The notes under the pieces: generated by a model | The model's database searches: none | Told to the model about the DNA's origin: nothing | Seen by the model: the letters and a program-made list of their open reading frames with translations, nothing else | In this document: positions 38,901-48,348 of the stretch, piece by piece | Layout of the letters: each line of letters opens with the position of its first letter | Position numbering within the stretch: position 1 is the stretch's first letter | From: Lewinella sp. JB7 | Lineage (GTDB): Bacteria; Bacteroidota; Bacteroidia; Chitinophagales; Saprospiraceae | NCBI RefSeq assembly: GCF_024297185.1 | Contig: NZ_JANCTD010000008.1 | Location: 124,001-188,000 of the forward strand | DNA: 64,000 bases | Reading direction: 5' to 3' | Made by a program: the position numbers and the translations under genes

Positions 38901-39794
38901 ATGCTCCGCTTTCTGATTTGCTGCCTGTTCTGTGTATTCTTTATCGGTACGGCCGTGGCGCAGCCCCCTAAATCGCAACTCTACGTATTCGACGTGCGGG
39001 TGGGGGATACCCTAGTGACCCTCACCAATCCCCGCTATCTGTCCGGCTTCAACACCAATGGGTACAACGATCACCCCCACTGGGCCGACAACAACGTACT
39101 TTTCGCTTCCGTCGCCACGCCGGACATGGCGCAGCCGGACATTTACCGTTTTGATTTAGCGAATACTACGCGGACGCGACTTACCCAGACCAAGTCGGGG
39201 GAATACAGTCCTAAAAAAATGGGTGACGGCAGCCGCTTCTCCGCGGTCCGGCAACAGTTTACGGACCGGGATACCGTGCTGCGCCTCTGGGAATTTCCGG
39301 CGGACCTGTCCGACAATGGTCGACCCGTATTCGCTACGACGAACGGCATCGGATACTACGAGTGGCTCAACAACAATCAACTGGCCCTCTTCCTGGTGGG
39401 CAACCCAAATACGCTGGTGCTCGCCTCGGCCAACGGCGAGAGTCCCCGCACGCTGGCGACCAATACCGGCCGCACCTTCACCCGCCTAACCAACGGGAAT
39501 CTGGTGTACGTGGACAAGTCCACAACGCCCTGGCAGCTTACGGAGCGTAATCTCTACCGCCTGGACGAATCACCCCGCGTCATCGCGCCCATGCTGGCGG
39601 GTACCGAGGACTTCGTCGTGCTGCCCGACGGAAGCTACCTGGCCGGTGGCGACACGAAACTTTACCGACTGGACCCCACCGGCGCAAGCCCCGCCTGGCG
39701 CGAAGTGGTGGACCTCGGATTTTACGGCCTGCGGCGCATTAGTCGCCTGGCCTTCGACGGCCGCGGTCAACTCGCACTGGTCGCCCAGAACTAA
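38901..39794 (+). CDS. Secreted TolB-like beta-propeller protein
   Basis: 297 residues with a signal peptide (cleavage near AVAQP). Repeated blade motifs such as DHPHWADNNVLFAS, DIYRFDLANTTRTRLTQTKSGEYSPKKMGDGSRFS and ANGESPRTLATNTGRTFTRLTNGN resemble WD40-like (PD40/TolB) repeats found in periplasmic propellers. No catalytic motif is seen. It may scaffold or bind ligands in the periplasm; the function is unknown. It has its own promoter element and is followed 35 bp later by ald. Confidence 0.7.
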   Translation: MLRFLICCLFCVFFIGTAVAQPPKSQLYVFDVRVGDTLVTLTNPRYLSGFNTNGYNDHPHWADNNVLFASVATPDMAQPDIYRFDLANTTRTRLTQTKSGEYSPKKMGDGSRFSAVRQQFTDRDTVLRLWEFPADLSDNGRPVFATTNGIGYYEWLNNNQLALFLVGNPNTLVLASANGESPRTLATNTGRTFTRLTNGNLVYVDKSTTPWQLTERNLYRLDESPRVIAPMLAGTEDFVVLPDGSYLAGGDTKLYRLDPTGASPAWREVVDLGFYGLRRISRLAFDGRGQLALVAQN

Positions 39795-39829
39795 CCCAAT
39801 TTTAGCCCTACCACTTTAATACCATTCCC

Positions 39830-40924
39830 ATGATCATCGGTTGTCCGAAAGAAATCAAGAACAACGAAAACCGCGTAGCCCTTACCCCGGGCGGTACCCT
39901 CGAACTGGTGCGCCGTGGCCACACCGTGCTGGTCCAGACGGATGCCGGACTGAACAGCGGCTATACCGACGCCGACTACGTGGAAGCCGGAGCGGAAATT
40001 ATGCCCGACATCGAGACGGTCTACGCCCGCGCCGAAACCATCGTCAAGGTCAAGGAGCCCATCGAGTCGGAGTACGCGCTGGTCCGGGAAGGGCAGCTCC
40101 TGTTCACCTACTTCCACTTCGCCAGCTCGCGACCCCTCACCGAAGCCATGGTCAAGAGCAAGGCTATCTGCCTGGCGTACGAGACCGTAGAGGGCCCGAA
40201 CGGCGGACTGCCGCTCCTCATCCCGATGAGTGAAGTAGCGGGGCGGATGTCCGTACAGGAAGGGGCCAAATACCTCGAGAAACCCGCCGGCGGCCGCGGC
40301 ATCCTGCTCGGCGGAGTACCCGGTGTGCCGCCCGCCCGCGTGCTTATCCTCGGCGCCGGCGTGGTCGGTACCGAAGCGGCGAAGATGGCCGCTGGCCTGC
40401 ACGCCAACGTTACCCTGATGGACATCAGCCTCGACCGCCTGCGTCACCTCGCCAACGTACTTCCGGCCAACGTAACCCTGATCTTCAGCAGCGAGTATAA
40501 CATTCGCCGGGAGCTGGACCGTGTCGACCTGATCATCGGAGCGGTACTTATTCCCGGAGCCAAGGCACCCCATCTCATCACCCGCCAGATGCTGAGCGAA
40601 ATGCGCGACGGCACGGTGGTGATCGACGTGGCCGTCGACCAGGGCGGATGTATCGAGACGTGCAAGCCGACGACCCACGAGGATCCGACCTACGTGATCG
40701 ATGGCGTTATTCACTACTGCGTGGCCAATATGCCGGGAGCAGTTCCCTTTACCAGTACCCTGGCCCTCACGAACGCTACCTTCCCTTACCTGCTCCAGAT
40801 TGCCCAGAAGGGTTGGGAACGCGCCACGGAGGAAAATCCCGGACTTAAGGCCGGTCTGAATATCGTACGGGGCGAGATCGTTTATCCCGAAGTGGCGGAA
40901 GCATTCGCCGCACCCGTCTCCTAA
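39830..40924 (+). CDS. ald: Alanine dehydrogenase
   Basis: 364 residues. The N-terminal signature MIIGCPKEIKNNENRVALTPGG and the central Rossmann motif VLILGAGVVGTEAAKMA are diagnostic; substrate residues lie in VKVKEPIESEY and in the segment TYFHFAS. The C-terminal YCVANMPGAVPFTST is a family hallmark. It reversibly deaminates L-alanine to pyruvate with NAD. It ends 12 bp before the M28 peptidase gene, so peptide degradation and alanine catabolism could be co-transcribed (inference). Confidence 0.97.
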   Translation: MIIGCPKEIKNNENRVALTPGGTLELVRRGHTVLVQTDAGLNSGYTDADYVEAGAEIMPDIETVYARAETIVKVKEPIESEYALVREGQLLFTYFHFASSRPLTEAMVKSKAICLAYETVEGPNGGLPLLIPMSEVAGRMSVQEGAKYLEKPAGGRGILLGGVPGVPPARVLILGAGVVGTEAAKMAAGLHANVTLMDISLDRLRHLANVLPANVTLIFSSEYNIRRELDRVDLIIGAVLIPGAKAPHLITRQMLSEMRDGTVVIDVAVDQGGCIETCKPTTHEDPTYVIDGVIHYCVANMPGAVPFTSTLALTNATFPYLLQIAQKGWERATEENPGLKAGLNIVRGEIVYPEVAEAFAAPVS

Positions 40925-40936
40925 ATTTTGCCGCTT

Positions 40937-42463
40937 ATGAAACTGCTCCCCGTACTTTTCCTCCTGTTGTCCGGTGGTTTGTGGGCGCAACCCCAATCCG
41001 CTGCGGCCATCGACCGTACCCTGCCCGAGTTCGGTTTCGATCGGCTGGAACTGGGGGGCGACCTGTTCTTCCTTTCCTCCGACTACCTGGCCGGCCGCCG
41101 CACCGGTTCGCCGGGCAATGAGATCGCGGCGGAGTACATCGCCGCCCAGCTACGCGCGTACGGCTACGCGCCCCTGAACGCCGCGGACAGCTCCTACTTC
41201 CAGACCGTACCCCTGCGTAAGATCCAGTCGCCGGTTTCGGCCGAAGTACGGATCGGAGAGCGGACCTACGCACACGGCGGAGATATGCTGATCGTACGGG
41301 GACCGGAGGCCGACGTAAGCGGGCCGGTGGTTTTTGCTAACTACGGTTGGGTAGACGAGGAAGAGGGGCACAATGACTATGCCAACCTGGATGTACGGGG
41401 AAAGATCGTCGTTACCCGTCCCGGCATCCCCGGCGACCAGGGGCAGCAGGCGATCTTTCGCGGCGTAAGTGAAAAGGCGGAAATGGCGGCAAGCGCGGGA
41501 GCCGTGGGTATTTTCGAGATCTATGCCCTTCCGTATCCCTGGCAGGGCTTCAAGGGCTTCCTGGGAGGCGAACGCATGTCGGTGGATGATGGGACGCCCG
41601 CGGCAACCATTCCTTACGGCTTTATCAAATTCGAGGATGCCTTCGTGGCGGAACTGCAGCAAGGCACGGATGGTCTGGACGGTCATCTGACCAGCACGGG
41701 CATGCGCAGCGCGGATATGGGCAGCCGCAACGTCGGCGGCATCTTGCGCGGAAGCGACCCCGAACTCGCCGACCAGTACATGCTGATGACGGCTCACTTC
41801 GACCACGTCGGGGTAGGGGCCCAGGGCGGCGGGTACTACTCGGCCGCCGACAGCATCTTCAACGGCGCCCGCGACAATGCCTTCGGCACGACCAGCCTGC
41901 TGGCCGCCGCCCGCGCCTTTGCCCACGCGCCCCCCCGGCGGTCGGTCATCGTGCTGGCGGTCACGGGCGAGGAGCTCGGACTTCTGGGCAGTAAATACTA
42001 CGCCGATCATCCGCTCGTTCCCCTGGAACAAACCGTTTTCAATTTCAACACCGACGGGGCCGGGTATAACGATACCTCCGCGATTTCGGTGATCGGCATG
42101 GGCCGCACCGGTATCGACGAGCAGATCGAACGGGCGGCGGCGGCCTTCGGCGCTTCGGTCATCGCTAATCCCGCTCCCGAACAGGGGCTCTTCGACCGTT
42201 CCGACAACGTAAGCTTCGCCGCCAAGGGAGTACCGGCCCTCAATTTCGCCCCCGGCATGACGGAATTTGACGACGTGATCTTCAAGTATTACCATCAGGT
42301 CACCGATAACCCGGAAACGGTGGATCTCGCTTACCTGAAGCGGTACTGTCAGATTTACACCCTGGCGGCCCGGCTGATCGCGAACCGGGACGACCTGCCC
42401 TTCTGGAAGGAAGGGGATAAATACGAAGCCGCCGGTCGTAGTCTCTACGGTACCGGAAAGTAA
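40937..42463 (+). CDS. M28 family zinc peptidase with PA domain, secreted
   Basis: 508 residues from the ATG at 40937. A signal peptide ends near LWAQP. The inserted protease-associated domain is around residues 110-230 (VVFANYGWVDEEEGHNDYANLDVRGKIVV). Dinuclear zinc ligands are visible: His in AHFDHVG, bridging Asp in GARDNAFGT, the catalytic Glu pair in TGEELG, Asp in NTDGAG, and His in YYHQVTDN. An aminopeptidase acting on exported or environmental peptides is expected. It lies between ald (12-bp gap) and the sterol-desaturase-family gene (6-bp gap). Confidence 0.92.
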   Translation: MKLLPVLFLLLSGGLWAQPQSAAAIDRTLPEFGFDRLELGGDLFFLSSDYLAGRRTGSPGNEIAAEYIAAQLRAYGYAPLNAADSSYFQTVPLRKIQSPVSAEVRIGERTYAHGGDMLIVRGPEADVSGPVVFANYGWVDEEEGHNDYANLDVRGKIVVTRPGIPGDQGQQAIFRGVSEKAEMAASAGAVGIFEIYALPYPWQGFKGFLGGERMSVDDGTPAATIPYGFIKFEDAFVAELQQGTDGLDGHLTSTGMRSADMGSRNVGGILRGSDPELADQYMLMTAHFDHVGVGAQGGGYYSAADSIFNGARDNAFGTTSLLAAARAFAHAPPRRSVIVLAVTGEELGLLGSKYYADHPLVPLEQTVFNFNTDGAGYNDTSAISVIGMGRTGIDEQIERAAAAFGASVIANPAPEQGLFDRSDNVSFAAKGVPALNFAPGMTEFDDVIFKYYHQVTDNPETVDLAYLKRYCQIYTLAARLIANRDDLPFWKEGDKYEAAGRSLYGTGK

Positions 42464-42469
42464 CGACAC

Positions 42470-43606
42470 ATGACCAAACCGCTCTATACCTTCGAAGACA
42501 TTCAGAACCTGGAGTTTCCTCCCGTGATCGTCTACGCCGTGCCCGTCATGGTGGCCCTCACCGTTCTCGAATGGTTCCTGCGCCGCCGCGAATACATCCA
42601 CGAGCTGGAGGAGGCCGCCGAAGGACTGGGATACCTGACCGACTATGCCCCCACGCTGAGAAACTGCGGATGGAACCCGGTAGCTTACACCCGCCGCCGC
42701 AACCAGTACGCCGCTGAACTCAAGTCCTACATCGCCGAACGGGCCGGCAGCAGCCGGGCGGAGAAGCATAACTACGACATCAAGGACGGACTAGCCGCCG
42801 CCGGCGTCGGCATCGGCAACCTGATCAGCACGGCACTGGTCAAGGCCGCCACTTTCGGCATCATTCTGTTCTTTTACAACTTGAGCCCGCTGTACATCCC
42901 TACGACCTGGTGGAGCTTCATTCTTTGCTTTATCGTAGTGGACTTCTGCCGGTACTGGGCCCACCGCGTGAGCCACGAGCAACGCTTCTGGTGGGCTACC
43001 CACGTGACCCACCACAGCTCCGAGCAGTACAACTTCTCAGTATCCTTCCGGCTCAGCTGGACGCAGCACATCAAGGTGATCTTCTTCATCCCGGCCGCCC
43101 TCCTGGGTTTCGACCCCTTCGTCTTCTTCATCTGTATGCAGATCGGGGTACTATATCAGTTCTGGATCCATACCGAATTGATCGACCGGATGTGGGCGCC
43201 CGTAGAGTTCTTCTTCGTCACCCCGAGTCACCACCGCGTACACCACGCCACGGAAGAGAAGTACCTGGACAAGAACTACGGCTCCAGCCTCATCATCTGG
43301 GACCGGATGTTCGGCACGTTCTGCCCGGAAGAGGAAACCCCGAATTACGGAATCCTCAAACCGGTGAACAGCTACAATCCGGTGACCCTCGTCTTTCACG
43401 AGCACGTCGATATGTTCCGCGACATGGCGAAGTACCGTCATCCCAAAGCCTGGTGGCGGATCATGTTTCACGGCCCCGGCCTCACCCTCGATAAGGAAAA
43501 GCATTACGGCTTCTATAAGTACAAAGACGGGGAGGTACCGTCCGCCAGTGAAGCGCAAAAGGGTAAGCAGGTAGGCAAGGAAACCCCCGGGAACGTAGTC
43601 GTATAG
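42470..43606 (+). CDS. Sterol desaturase / fatty acid hydroxylase family protein
   Basis: 378-residue membrane protein with four or more hydrophobic segments. The di-iron histidine boxes are complete: HRVSH (HxxxH), HVTHH (HxxHH), and the third cluster HHRVHHATEEKYLDKNYG. The enzymes hydroxylate or desaturate lipids in the membrane using O2. Candidate substrates in this phylum include carotenoids, hydroxy fatty acids of lipid A and alkylglycerols. The C-terminus is long and hydrophilic. It follows the M28 gene by 6 bp. Confidence 0.88.
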   Translation: MTKPLYTFEDIQNLEFPPVIVYAVPVMVALTVLEWFLRRREYIHELEEAAEGLGYLTDYAPTLRNCGWNPVAYTRRRNQYAAELKSYIAERAGSSRAEKHNYDIKDGLAAAGVGIGNLISTALVKAATFGIILFFYNLSPLYIPTTWWSFILCFIVVDFCRYWAHRVSHEQRFWWATHVTHHSSEQYNFSVSFRLSWTQHIKVIFFIPAALLGFDPFVFFICMQIGVLYQFWIHTELIDRMWAPVEFFFVTPSHHRVHHATEEKYLDKNYGSSLIIWDRMFGTFCPEEETPNYGILKPVNSYNPVTLVFHEHVDMFRDMAKYRHPKAWWRIMFHGPGLTLDKEKHYGFYKYKDGEVPSASEAQKGKQVGKETPGNVVV

Positions 43607-43630
43607 TCCCGAACTTTTCGCTGAGGGCCG

Positions 43631-43638
43631 TACTTTAG
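43631..43638 (+). promoter_or_regulatory. Candidate -7 element of the LEA-like gene
   Basis: TACTTTAG matches TAnnTTTG loosely, 49 bp before the ATG at 43688. Confidence 0.3.
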
Positions 43639-43687
43639 AGCTTAGCCGGGTCGGGATCGACCCGCGTACCAGCAAAAGTCTTCCGCC

Positions 43688-44602
43688 ATGCCGCTCTTCA
43701 ACGATCTTAAGCGAATTTTCTTCGGAGCCAAGTCCGTCGCCAAACACCAGGCCGCCCGGGCGGAAGAAGCAGCCCGGGAAGTCGGCGACGAACTGTCCGC
43801 CCAGGGAGACGAGTTGATCGACCTCACCCAGCAGGCCGCCCGGGAAGTAGCCGCGCGGGCACCCGAATACATCGACAAGGGTAAGGACGCCCTACGCGAG
43901 CTCGGAGACGCCGTCTTCAAGCAGGCCGATTTCCGTCCCAGGGCCGACCGGGAAACCCGGGAGGGGCTCGATATCATCGACGAGGAACTCACCCTGGGCA
44001 ACCTCGATGAAAGTCCGCCGGCCGCCGCGCCGAAGTCAGGTACGGTGTCCTTCGAGGACGACCTGACCACCGATACCCCGCCGGAGGAGCCCGCCGTCCC
44101 CCGGGAGCCTTCCGCGTTCCGGCAGGTTACGGATGCTACCCTGGACTCCGCCGCCCGGGCCGGACTGAAGGCCAAGGATGCGGCCGGTAAGATCGGGGAT
44201 GAGGTGCTCAACCGCGCCGCCGCCGTGGGGGCCGACCTTAAGGGAAAAACGGACGCTTTCATCGATCACGCGAACCGCGAGGCGGAGAAGATAAAACTGG
44301 AGGAGTCCATCGAGCAGGCCCGCGCCGCCGCCGCCCAGGCCGAGGCCCGCGCCCGCGCCTTCGACAACAAGGAGACGGAGCGGGATACCGATGCCTCCAC
44401 CCTGAGCGGCACGGACTCCTTCTTCGATCGGGCCGACCGATTTGCCCGGGGCGATTACCACAACGAAGGCGGCAAACCCATGCGGGTACAGGACGACCCT
44501 GATTATAAGCCGCGGAAAAAGAGCGACCTCATCGCCGGTTTTGAGGATGCGGACGGCGATGGGGATAGCCTGATCGACGACGCCGTTATCGAGGAGGAAT
44601 AG
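43688..44602 (+). CDS. LEA-like, alanine/acid-rich amphipathic protein
   Basis: 304 residues, no signal peptide and no transmembrane segment. The sequence is dominated by Ala, Glu, Asp, Lys and Arg in long amphipathic helices with 11-residue-like periodicity (ARAEEAAREVGDELSAQGDEL; ARAGLKAKDAAGKIGDEVLNRAAAV; IEQARAAAAQAEARARAF), separated by a Pro/Asp-rich disordered stretch at about 100-145. The end is acidic (DADGDGDSLIDDAVIEEE). This recalls group 3 LEA or apolipoprotein-like desiccation and membrane-protecting proteins, but no domain is certain. Its 3' end overlaps the convergent pxpA by 17 bp. Confidence 0.6.
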   Translation: MPLFNDLKRIFFGAKSVAKHQAARAEEAAREVGDELSAQGDELIDLTQQAAREVAARAPEYIDKGKDALRELGDAVFKQADFRPRADRETREGLDIIDEELTLGNLDESPPAAAPKSGTVSFEDDLTTDTPPEEPAVPREPSAFRQVTDATLDSAARAGLKAKDAAGKIGDEVLNRAAAVGADLKGKTDAFIDHANREAEKIKLEESIEQARAAAAQAEARARAFDNKETERDTDASTLSGTDSFFDRADRFARGDYHNEGGKPMRVQDDPDYKPRKKSDLIAGFEDADGDGDSLIDDAVIEEE

Positions 44603-45323
44603 CCTCGAGCGTTTCCCGTACGGCCCGGGCCCGCGTCGCCGCACCGGTATGGTCACCGTGAATGCAGAGGGTTCGGACGGCTAGGGGATACAGTTTGCCG
44701 TCCGTTGCGCGTACCTGTCCAGTCGTCAGCAGTCTAGCCTGTTCACAGGCTTCGGCAACGTCTGCGATACATGCGTCGGCTTCCGTGCGGGCACGCAGGA
44801 GCAAGGAGGGTTCGTACCGGCGATCCACGAAACCCTCGGCGAAGTAGTCGATGCGGTGGGCCCTGGCCGCCTCCGCTAAGGCGCCTCCCGGGGGACCGAA
44901 GAGTATCGGTACATCCAGTTCGCTCACTACACGGACGAGCGTCCGTGCCGCATCCGCTTCCCGGTCGACGTAGTGATAGAGCGCCCCGTGTGCCTTGACG
45001 TGATGTAACCGCGCTCCGGTCAACGTACGAACCATACCGGCGACTGCGCTGATCTGATACAGGAGCATGGCGTAGAGGGCATCGGGTGCGAGTGTCTGAG
45101 CGACCCGACCGAAGTTTTTGCGGTCCGGGAAACTGGGGTGGGCCCCGACGGCGACGCCGTGACGCACGGCGAGGTCGATCGTGCGTAGAATGGTGAGCGC
45201 GTCTCCGCCATGGAATCCGCAGGCGATGTTACAAGCATCGAGATGGGGCATAACCCCCGCGTCGTCGCCGACGTGGTGGTCGTACCAGGATTCTCCAAGG
45301 TCAGCATTGAGTATGGGACGCAT
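44586..45323 (-). CDS. pxpA: 5-oxoprolinase subunit PxpA (LamB/YcsF family)
   Basis: 245 residues. LNADLGESWYDH, CNIACGFHGGD, GVAVGAHPSFPDRKNFGR and HHVKAHGALYHYV are the family motifs, and TLCIHGDHTGA is near the end. PxpA works with PxpB and PxpC to cleave 5-oxoproline to glutamate with ATP. pxpBC are not in this window, so the subunit is isolated here. A promoter-like CACCTTTG lies on the minus strand at about 45366-45373. It is divergent from the Gfo/Idh/MocA gene across a region with a 16-bp palindrome. Confidence 0.92.
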   Translation of the reverse strand: MRPILNADLGESWYDHHVGDDAGVMPHLDACNIACGFHGGDALTILRTIDLAVRHGVAVGAHPSFPDRKNFGRVAQTLAPDALYAMLLYQISAVAGMVRTLTGARLHHVKAHGALYHYVDREADAARTLVRVVSELDVPILFGPPGGALAEAARAHRIDYFAEGFVDRRYEPSLLLRARTEADACIADVAEACEQARLLTTGQVRATDGKLYPLAVRTLCIHGDHTGAATRARAVRETLEAIPPR

Positions 45324-45401
45324 GCGGTGAAGGTATTATTCACGAAGGGGGGATGATGCCGTATCCCACAAAGGTGGCGCAATATTGAACATTAAATGCG
45401 G

Positions 45402-45417
45402 CAAAAGCCGGCTTTTG
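45402..45417. promoter_or_regulatory. 16-bp perfect palindrome in a divergent promoter region
   Basis: CAAAAGCCGGCTTTTG is its own reverse complement and is flanked by two CAATATT sequences (about 45380 and 45420). It lies between pxpA (minus) and the oxidoreductase gene (plus), a natural place for an operator. Confidence 0.45.
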
Positions 45418-45485
45418 GCCAATATTCATGGCACCCGCGCCCCCGCCAAGAAAGATGTATTAACTTGATCGCCCAAACTACGATC

Positions 45486-46871
45486 ATGCACCGACGAAAC
45501 TTTCTGAAATCAACTTCCTTACTAGCCGCAGCTCTGGCGGCCGGACAAGCCAGTGCCTACAAGCTCTGGAAAAACGGAGCCAACAAACGGGTCGCCCTAG
45601 TAGGCACCGGCGTACGGGGCTCCTCCCTCTGGGGCAAAAACCTGGTGGAGAACTACGGCGACGAGGTCACCTTCGTGGGCCTCTGCGACATCAACCCCGG
45701 CCGCCTGGAAACCGTACGCCAGTACATGGGTGTGGACTGCCCCACCTTCACCGACTTCGACAAGATGGTCCGCGATACCAGGCCCGAGTGGGTGATCGTG
45801 ACGACCATGGATTCCACCCACAGTGAATTCATCATCAAGGCCATGGAGGCCGGCGTGAACGTGATCACGGAAAAGCCCATGACGACCGACGCGGAGAAGT
45901 GTCAGGCCATCCTGGACGCCCAGGCAAGGACGGGGCGGGAGGTGCTCGTCACCTTCAACTACCGCCATTCCCCCCACAACACGGCGATCAAGCAACTCCT
46001 GCACGACGAGCGGGTCGGGAAGGTCACGAGCGTAGATTTCCACTGGTACCTCAACGTATACCACGGTGCCAGCTACTTCCGGCGCTGGCACGCCTACGTC
46101 GAGAACAGCGGATCACTGTGGGTGCACAAGGCTACCCACCACTTCGATCTGCTCAACTGGTGGGTGAACGCCACGCCGGTGGAAGTAACGGCCTACGGCG
46201 CCCTGGAGCACTACGGCAAAAACGGCCCCTTCCGCGGCGCCTCCTGCCGCACGTGTCCGCATAAGGACGAATGCCCCTACTTCTGGGACATCACCAAGGA
46301 CAAGCGTGCCATGGAGCTTTACGTAGACAATGAGGAGTACGACGGGTACATCCGCGATTCCTGCGTCTTCCGGGAGGACATTGACATCTGGGATAAAATG
46401 AGCGCGCAGATCCTGTACGATAACGGAGTAGTGGTCAACTATTCCCTCACGACCTACTCACCCTACGAGGGGTACCGGATCGCCTTCAACGGCCACGACG
46501 GGCGTATCGATTCCTGGGAAGACATTCCTTACCAGCGCGGGGAGTACAACGAGGAGGAGCAAGCTGATCTGCACAAGGCCGAAATGAGTTTCGGGCAGGA
46601 AGAGACGCCCACCGAGTTCCACGAGATCATCGTGCACGAGAACTTCGAGCGGGACTTCGAGAGCATCAAGGTACCGAAGTACCGTTACGGCCACGGCGGC
46701 GGCGACCGGCGGATGCTGGATTACCTCTTCGTTAACCCCGATGCCGCCGACCCGCTGGGGCACATGGCCGGAACCCGCGACGGGGCGCTCTCCGTACTGA
46801 TCGGGGTAGCCGCGCGCAGGAGTCTGGCCGAGCGCCGGACGGTGCGCCTGGACGAACTGGTGAAGGTGTAG
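45486..46871 (+). CDS. Gfo/Idh/MocA family oxidoreductase with RR signal peptide
   Basis: 461 residues from the ATG at 45486, chosen because [22 protein letters not shown] is a twin-arginine-type signal; an in-frame ATG 90 bp upstream lacks support. The NAD(P)-binding region [14 protein letters not shown] and [18 protein letters not shown] (with the conserved EKP Lys) mark the family. A CxxC-x4-C cluster ([10 protein letters not shown]) sits near residue 260 and is unusual. It would oxidise or epimerise a sugar, or act as a glycoside hydrolase like GH109, in the periplasm. The substrate is unknown. Confidence 0.88.
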   Translation: MHRRNFLKSTSLLAAALAAGQASAYKLWKNGANKRVALVGTGVRGSSLWGKNLVENYGDEVTFVGLCDINPGRLETVRQYMGVDCPTFTDFDKMVRDTRPEWVIVTTMDSTHSEFIIKAMEAGVNVITEKPMTTDAEKCQAILDAQARTGREVLVTFNYRHSPHNTAIKQLLHDERVGKVTSVDFHWYLNVYHGASYFRRWHAYVENSGSLWVHKATHHFDLLNWWVNATPVEVTAYGALEHYGKNGPFRGASCRTCPHKDECPYFWDITKDKRAMELYVDNEEYDGYIRDSCVFREDIDIWDKMSAQILYDNGVVVNYSLTTYSPYEGYRIAFNGHDGRIDSWEDIPYQRGEYNEEEQADLHKAEMSFGQEETPTEFHEIIVHENFERDFESIKVPKYRYGHGGGDRRMLDYLFVNPDAADPLGHMAGTRDGALSVLIGVAARRSLAERRTVRLDELVKV

Positions 46872-46968
46872 TCGTCGAAAGGGGCGGTCGGGGCGGGTGT
46901 TATCGGGTGCCGCGGGAACAAAAGAGGCTTCCACGCAATTACAGTACCGCAACCCACACCCCACCCGT

Positions 46969-47652
46969 ATGCCCGCAACGAACGTACAGATCGAGCCCTC
47001 CTGGAAGGAAGCCCTGGAGGCGGAATTCAGCAAGCCGTACTTCAATACCCTCATCGGCTTCATCAAGCAGGAAAAAGCCGACGGTAAGACCGTGTACCCC
47101 CCCGGGTCACTGATCTTCAACGCCTACAATACCACGCCCCTCGACCAGGTCAAGGTGGTCATTCTGGGTCAGGACCCTTACCACAATCCCAATCAGGCAA
47201 TGGGGCTAAGCTTCAGCGTGCCCCGGGGAGTTACGCCCCCGCCGAGCCTGCGCAACATTTACAAGGAGATTAACGACAGTCTCGACCTACCGATCCCCAC
47301 TCACGGAGACCTGACCAAGTGGGCCGAGCAGGGCGTATTCCTGCTCAATGCCATGCTGACGGTCGAAAAAAACCAGCCGGGAAGCCATAAGCGGTCGGGC
47401 TGGCAGTTCTTCACCGACGCGAGCATCAAGGCGGTCAGCGACCGTACGGAGCATACGGTCTTCATGTTGTGGGGGGCGTTCGCGCGCAAAAAGGCGGAAT
47501 TGATCGACGGGCAGCGGCACCTTGTCCTGGAAAGCGCCCACCCGTCCCCGTTTTCCGCCGATAAGGGTTTCTTCGGCAACCACCACTTCAAGCAGGCCAA
47601 CGAATACCTGGAAGCCCACGGGAAAACGCCGATCGATTGGCAAATTGATTGA
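46969..47652 (+). CDS. ung: Uracil-DNA glycosylase
   Basis: 227 residues from the ATG at 46969; the open frame extends upstream but without a likely start. [22 protein letters not shown] holds the catalytic Asp in [23 protein letters not shown] is the substrate-binding segment; [21 protein letters not shown] contains the DNA-intercalation loop with the catalytic His. It is a classic family 1 UDG that removes uracil from DNA. It is followed by a lipoprotein gene 24 bp downstream. Confidence 0.97.
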   Translation: MPATNVQIEPSWKEALEAEFSKPYFNTLIGFIKQEKADGKTVYPPGSLIFNAYNTTPLDQVKVVILGQDPYHNPNQAMGLSFSVPRGVTPPPSLRNIYKEINDSLDLPIPTHGDLTKWAEQGVFLLNAMLTVEKNQPGSHKRSGWQFFTDASIKAVSDRTEHTVFMLWGAFARKKAELIDGQRHLVLESAHPSPFSADKGFFGNHHFKQANEYLEAHGKTPIDWQID

Positions 47653-47676
47653 TACCTTGCCCCCAAATCTTGGCGA

Positions 47677-48315
47677 TTGCGCTACCTGATCCTCCCGATC
47701 GTGCTCTTCCTTGCTTCCTGCGGCTCCCCCGAGCCCACGCCGGTTGCCGAAGTGAAAACGGCCAGCGGCCACCTGCGGTATCAGGTGGAGGAGCGCACCC
47801 TACAGGCCGACCTGTTGCTGGCGGACTCCACCCAGCGCGCGCCCACGTTCATGGGGACGCCCATGCGCCCGGTCCGGGAGTTGCCCACGCGCCGGTTTCG
47901 GATGGAACGGCTGCAGGAGTTACCCCCCCGCATTCGTTTTTCCATTACGGCCGACGACGAGGTCGCCAATTTTTCCTACGTGGTCCATCCCGTCTTTATA
48001 GATTCCCTGCCGGACACCCTGCGCCGGTCGGAGGCAAGCAACTTTCCGGTGGCGGACCGGGGGATGGAAGAAACGGAGAGCCTGGTGCTATTCTTCGAAC
48101 CCGCCGATCGGAGTACCCCGAAGCGGATCCTGATCACGGGACCGACGCAATCGGGAACGGTTTCCCTACCCGTGTCGGCCATTGACGACATACCGGCCGG
48201 TACGTATTCGGTCTATTTCGTCAAGCAACAACTGTACAAGGATCGATTCAAAAACCTGCGGGTGAGCATTCAGTCGGAGTACTTTACCCGATCGCGTCCC
48301 CTTACCGTAGAATAA
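47677..48315 (+). CDS. Hypothetical lipoprotein
   Basis: 212 residues using TTG at 47677, because no ATG fits and the predicted lipoprotein signal (LILPIVLFLASC) begins there. The mature part is beta-rich with no family I recognise. The function is unknown. It lies between ung (24-bp gap) and purD (33-bp gap, with its own promoter element). Confidence 0.7.
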   Translation: MRYLILPIVLFLASCGSPEPTPVAEVKTASGHLRYQVEERTLQADLLLADSTQRAPTFMGTPMRPVRELPTRRFRMERLQELPPRIRFSITADDEVANFSYVVHPVFIDSLPDTLRRSEASNFPVADRGMEETESLVLFFEPADRSTPKRILITGPTQSGTVSLPVSAIDDIPAGTYSVYFVKQQLYKDRFKNLRVSIQSEYFTRSRPLTVE

Positions 48316-48321
48316 CCAACG

Positions 48322-48329
48322 TACTTTTG
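48322..48329 (+). promoter_or_regulatory. -7 promoter element of purD
   Basis: TACTTTTG is an exact TAnnTTTG match, 19 bp before the ATG at 48349. Confidence 0.6.
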
Positions 48330-48348
48330 CCCCGCAAAACCTCAGAAC

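Noticed and set aside
45396-45485. In-frame N-terminal extension of the Gfo/Idh/MocA oxidoreductase
   Set aside because: It would bury the twin-arginine signal and runs through the palindrome of the control region.
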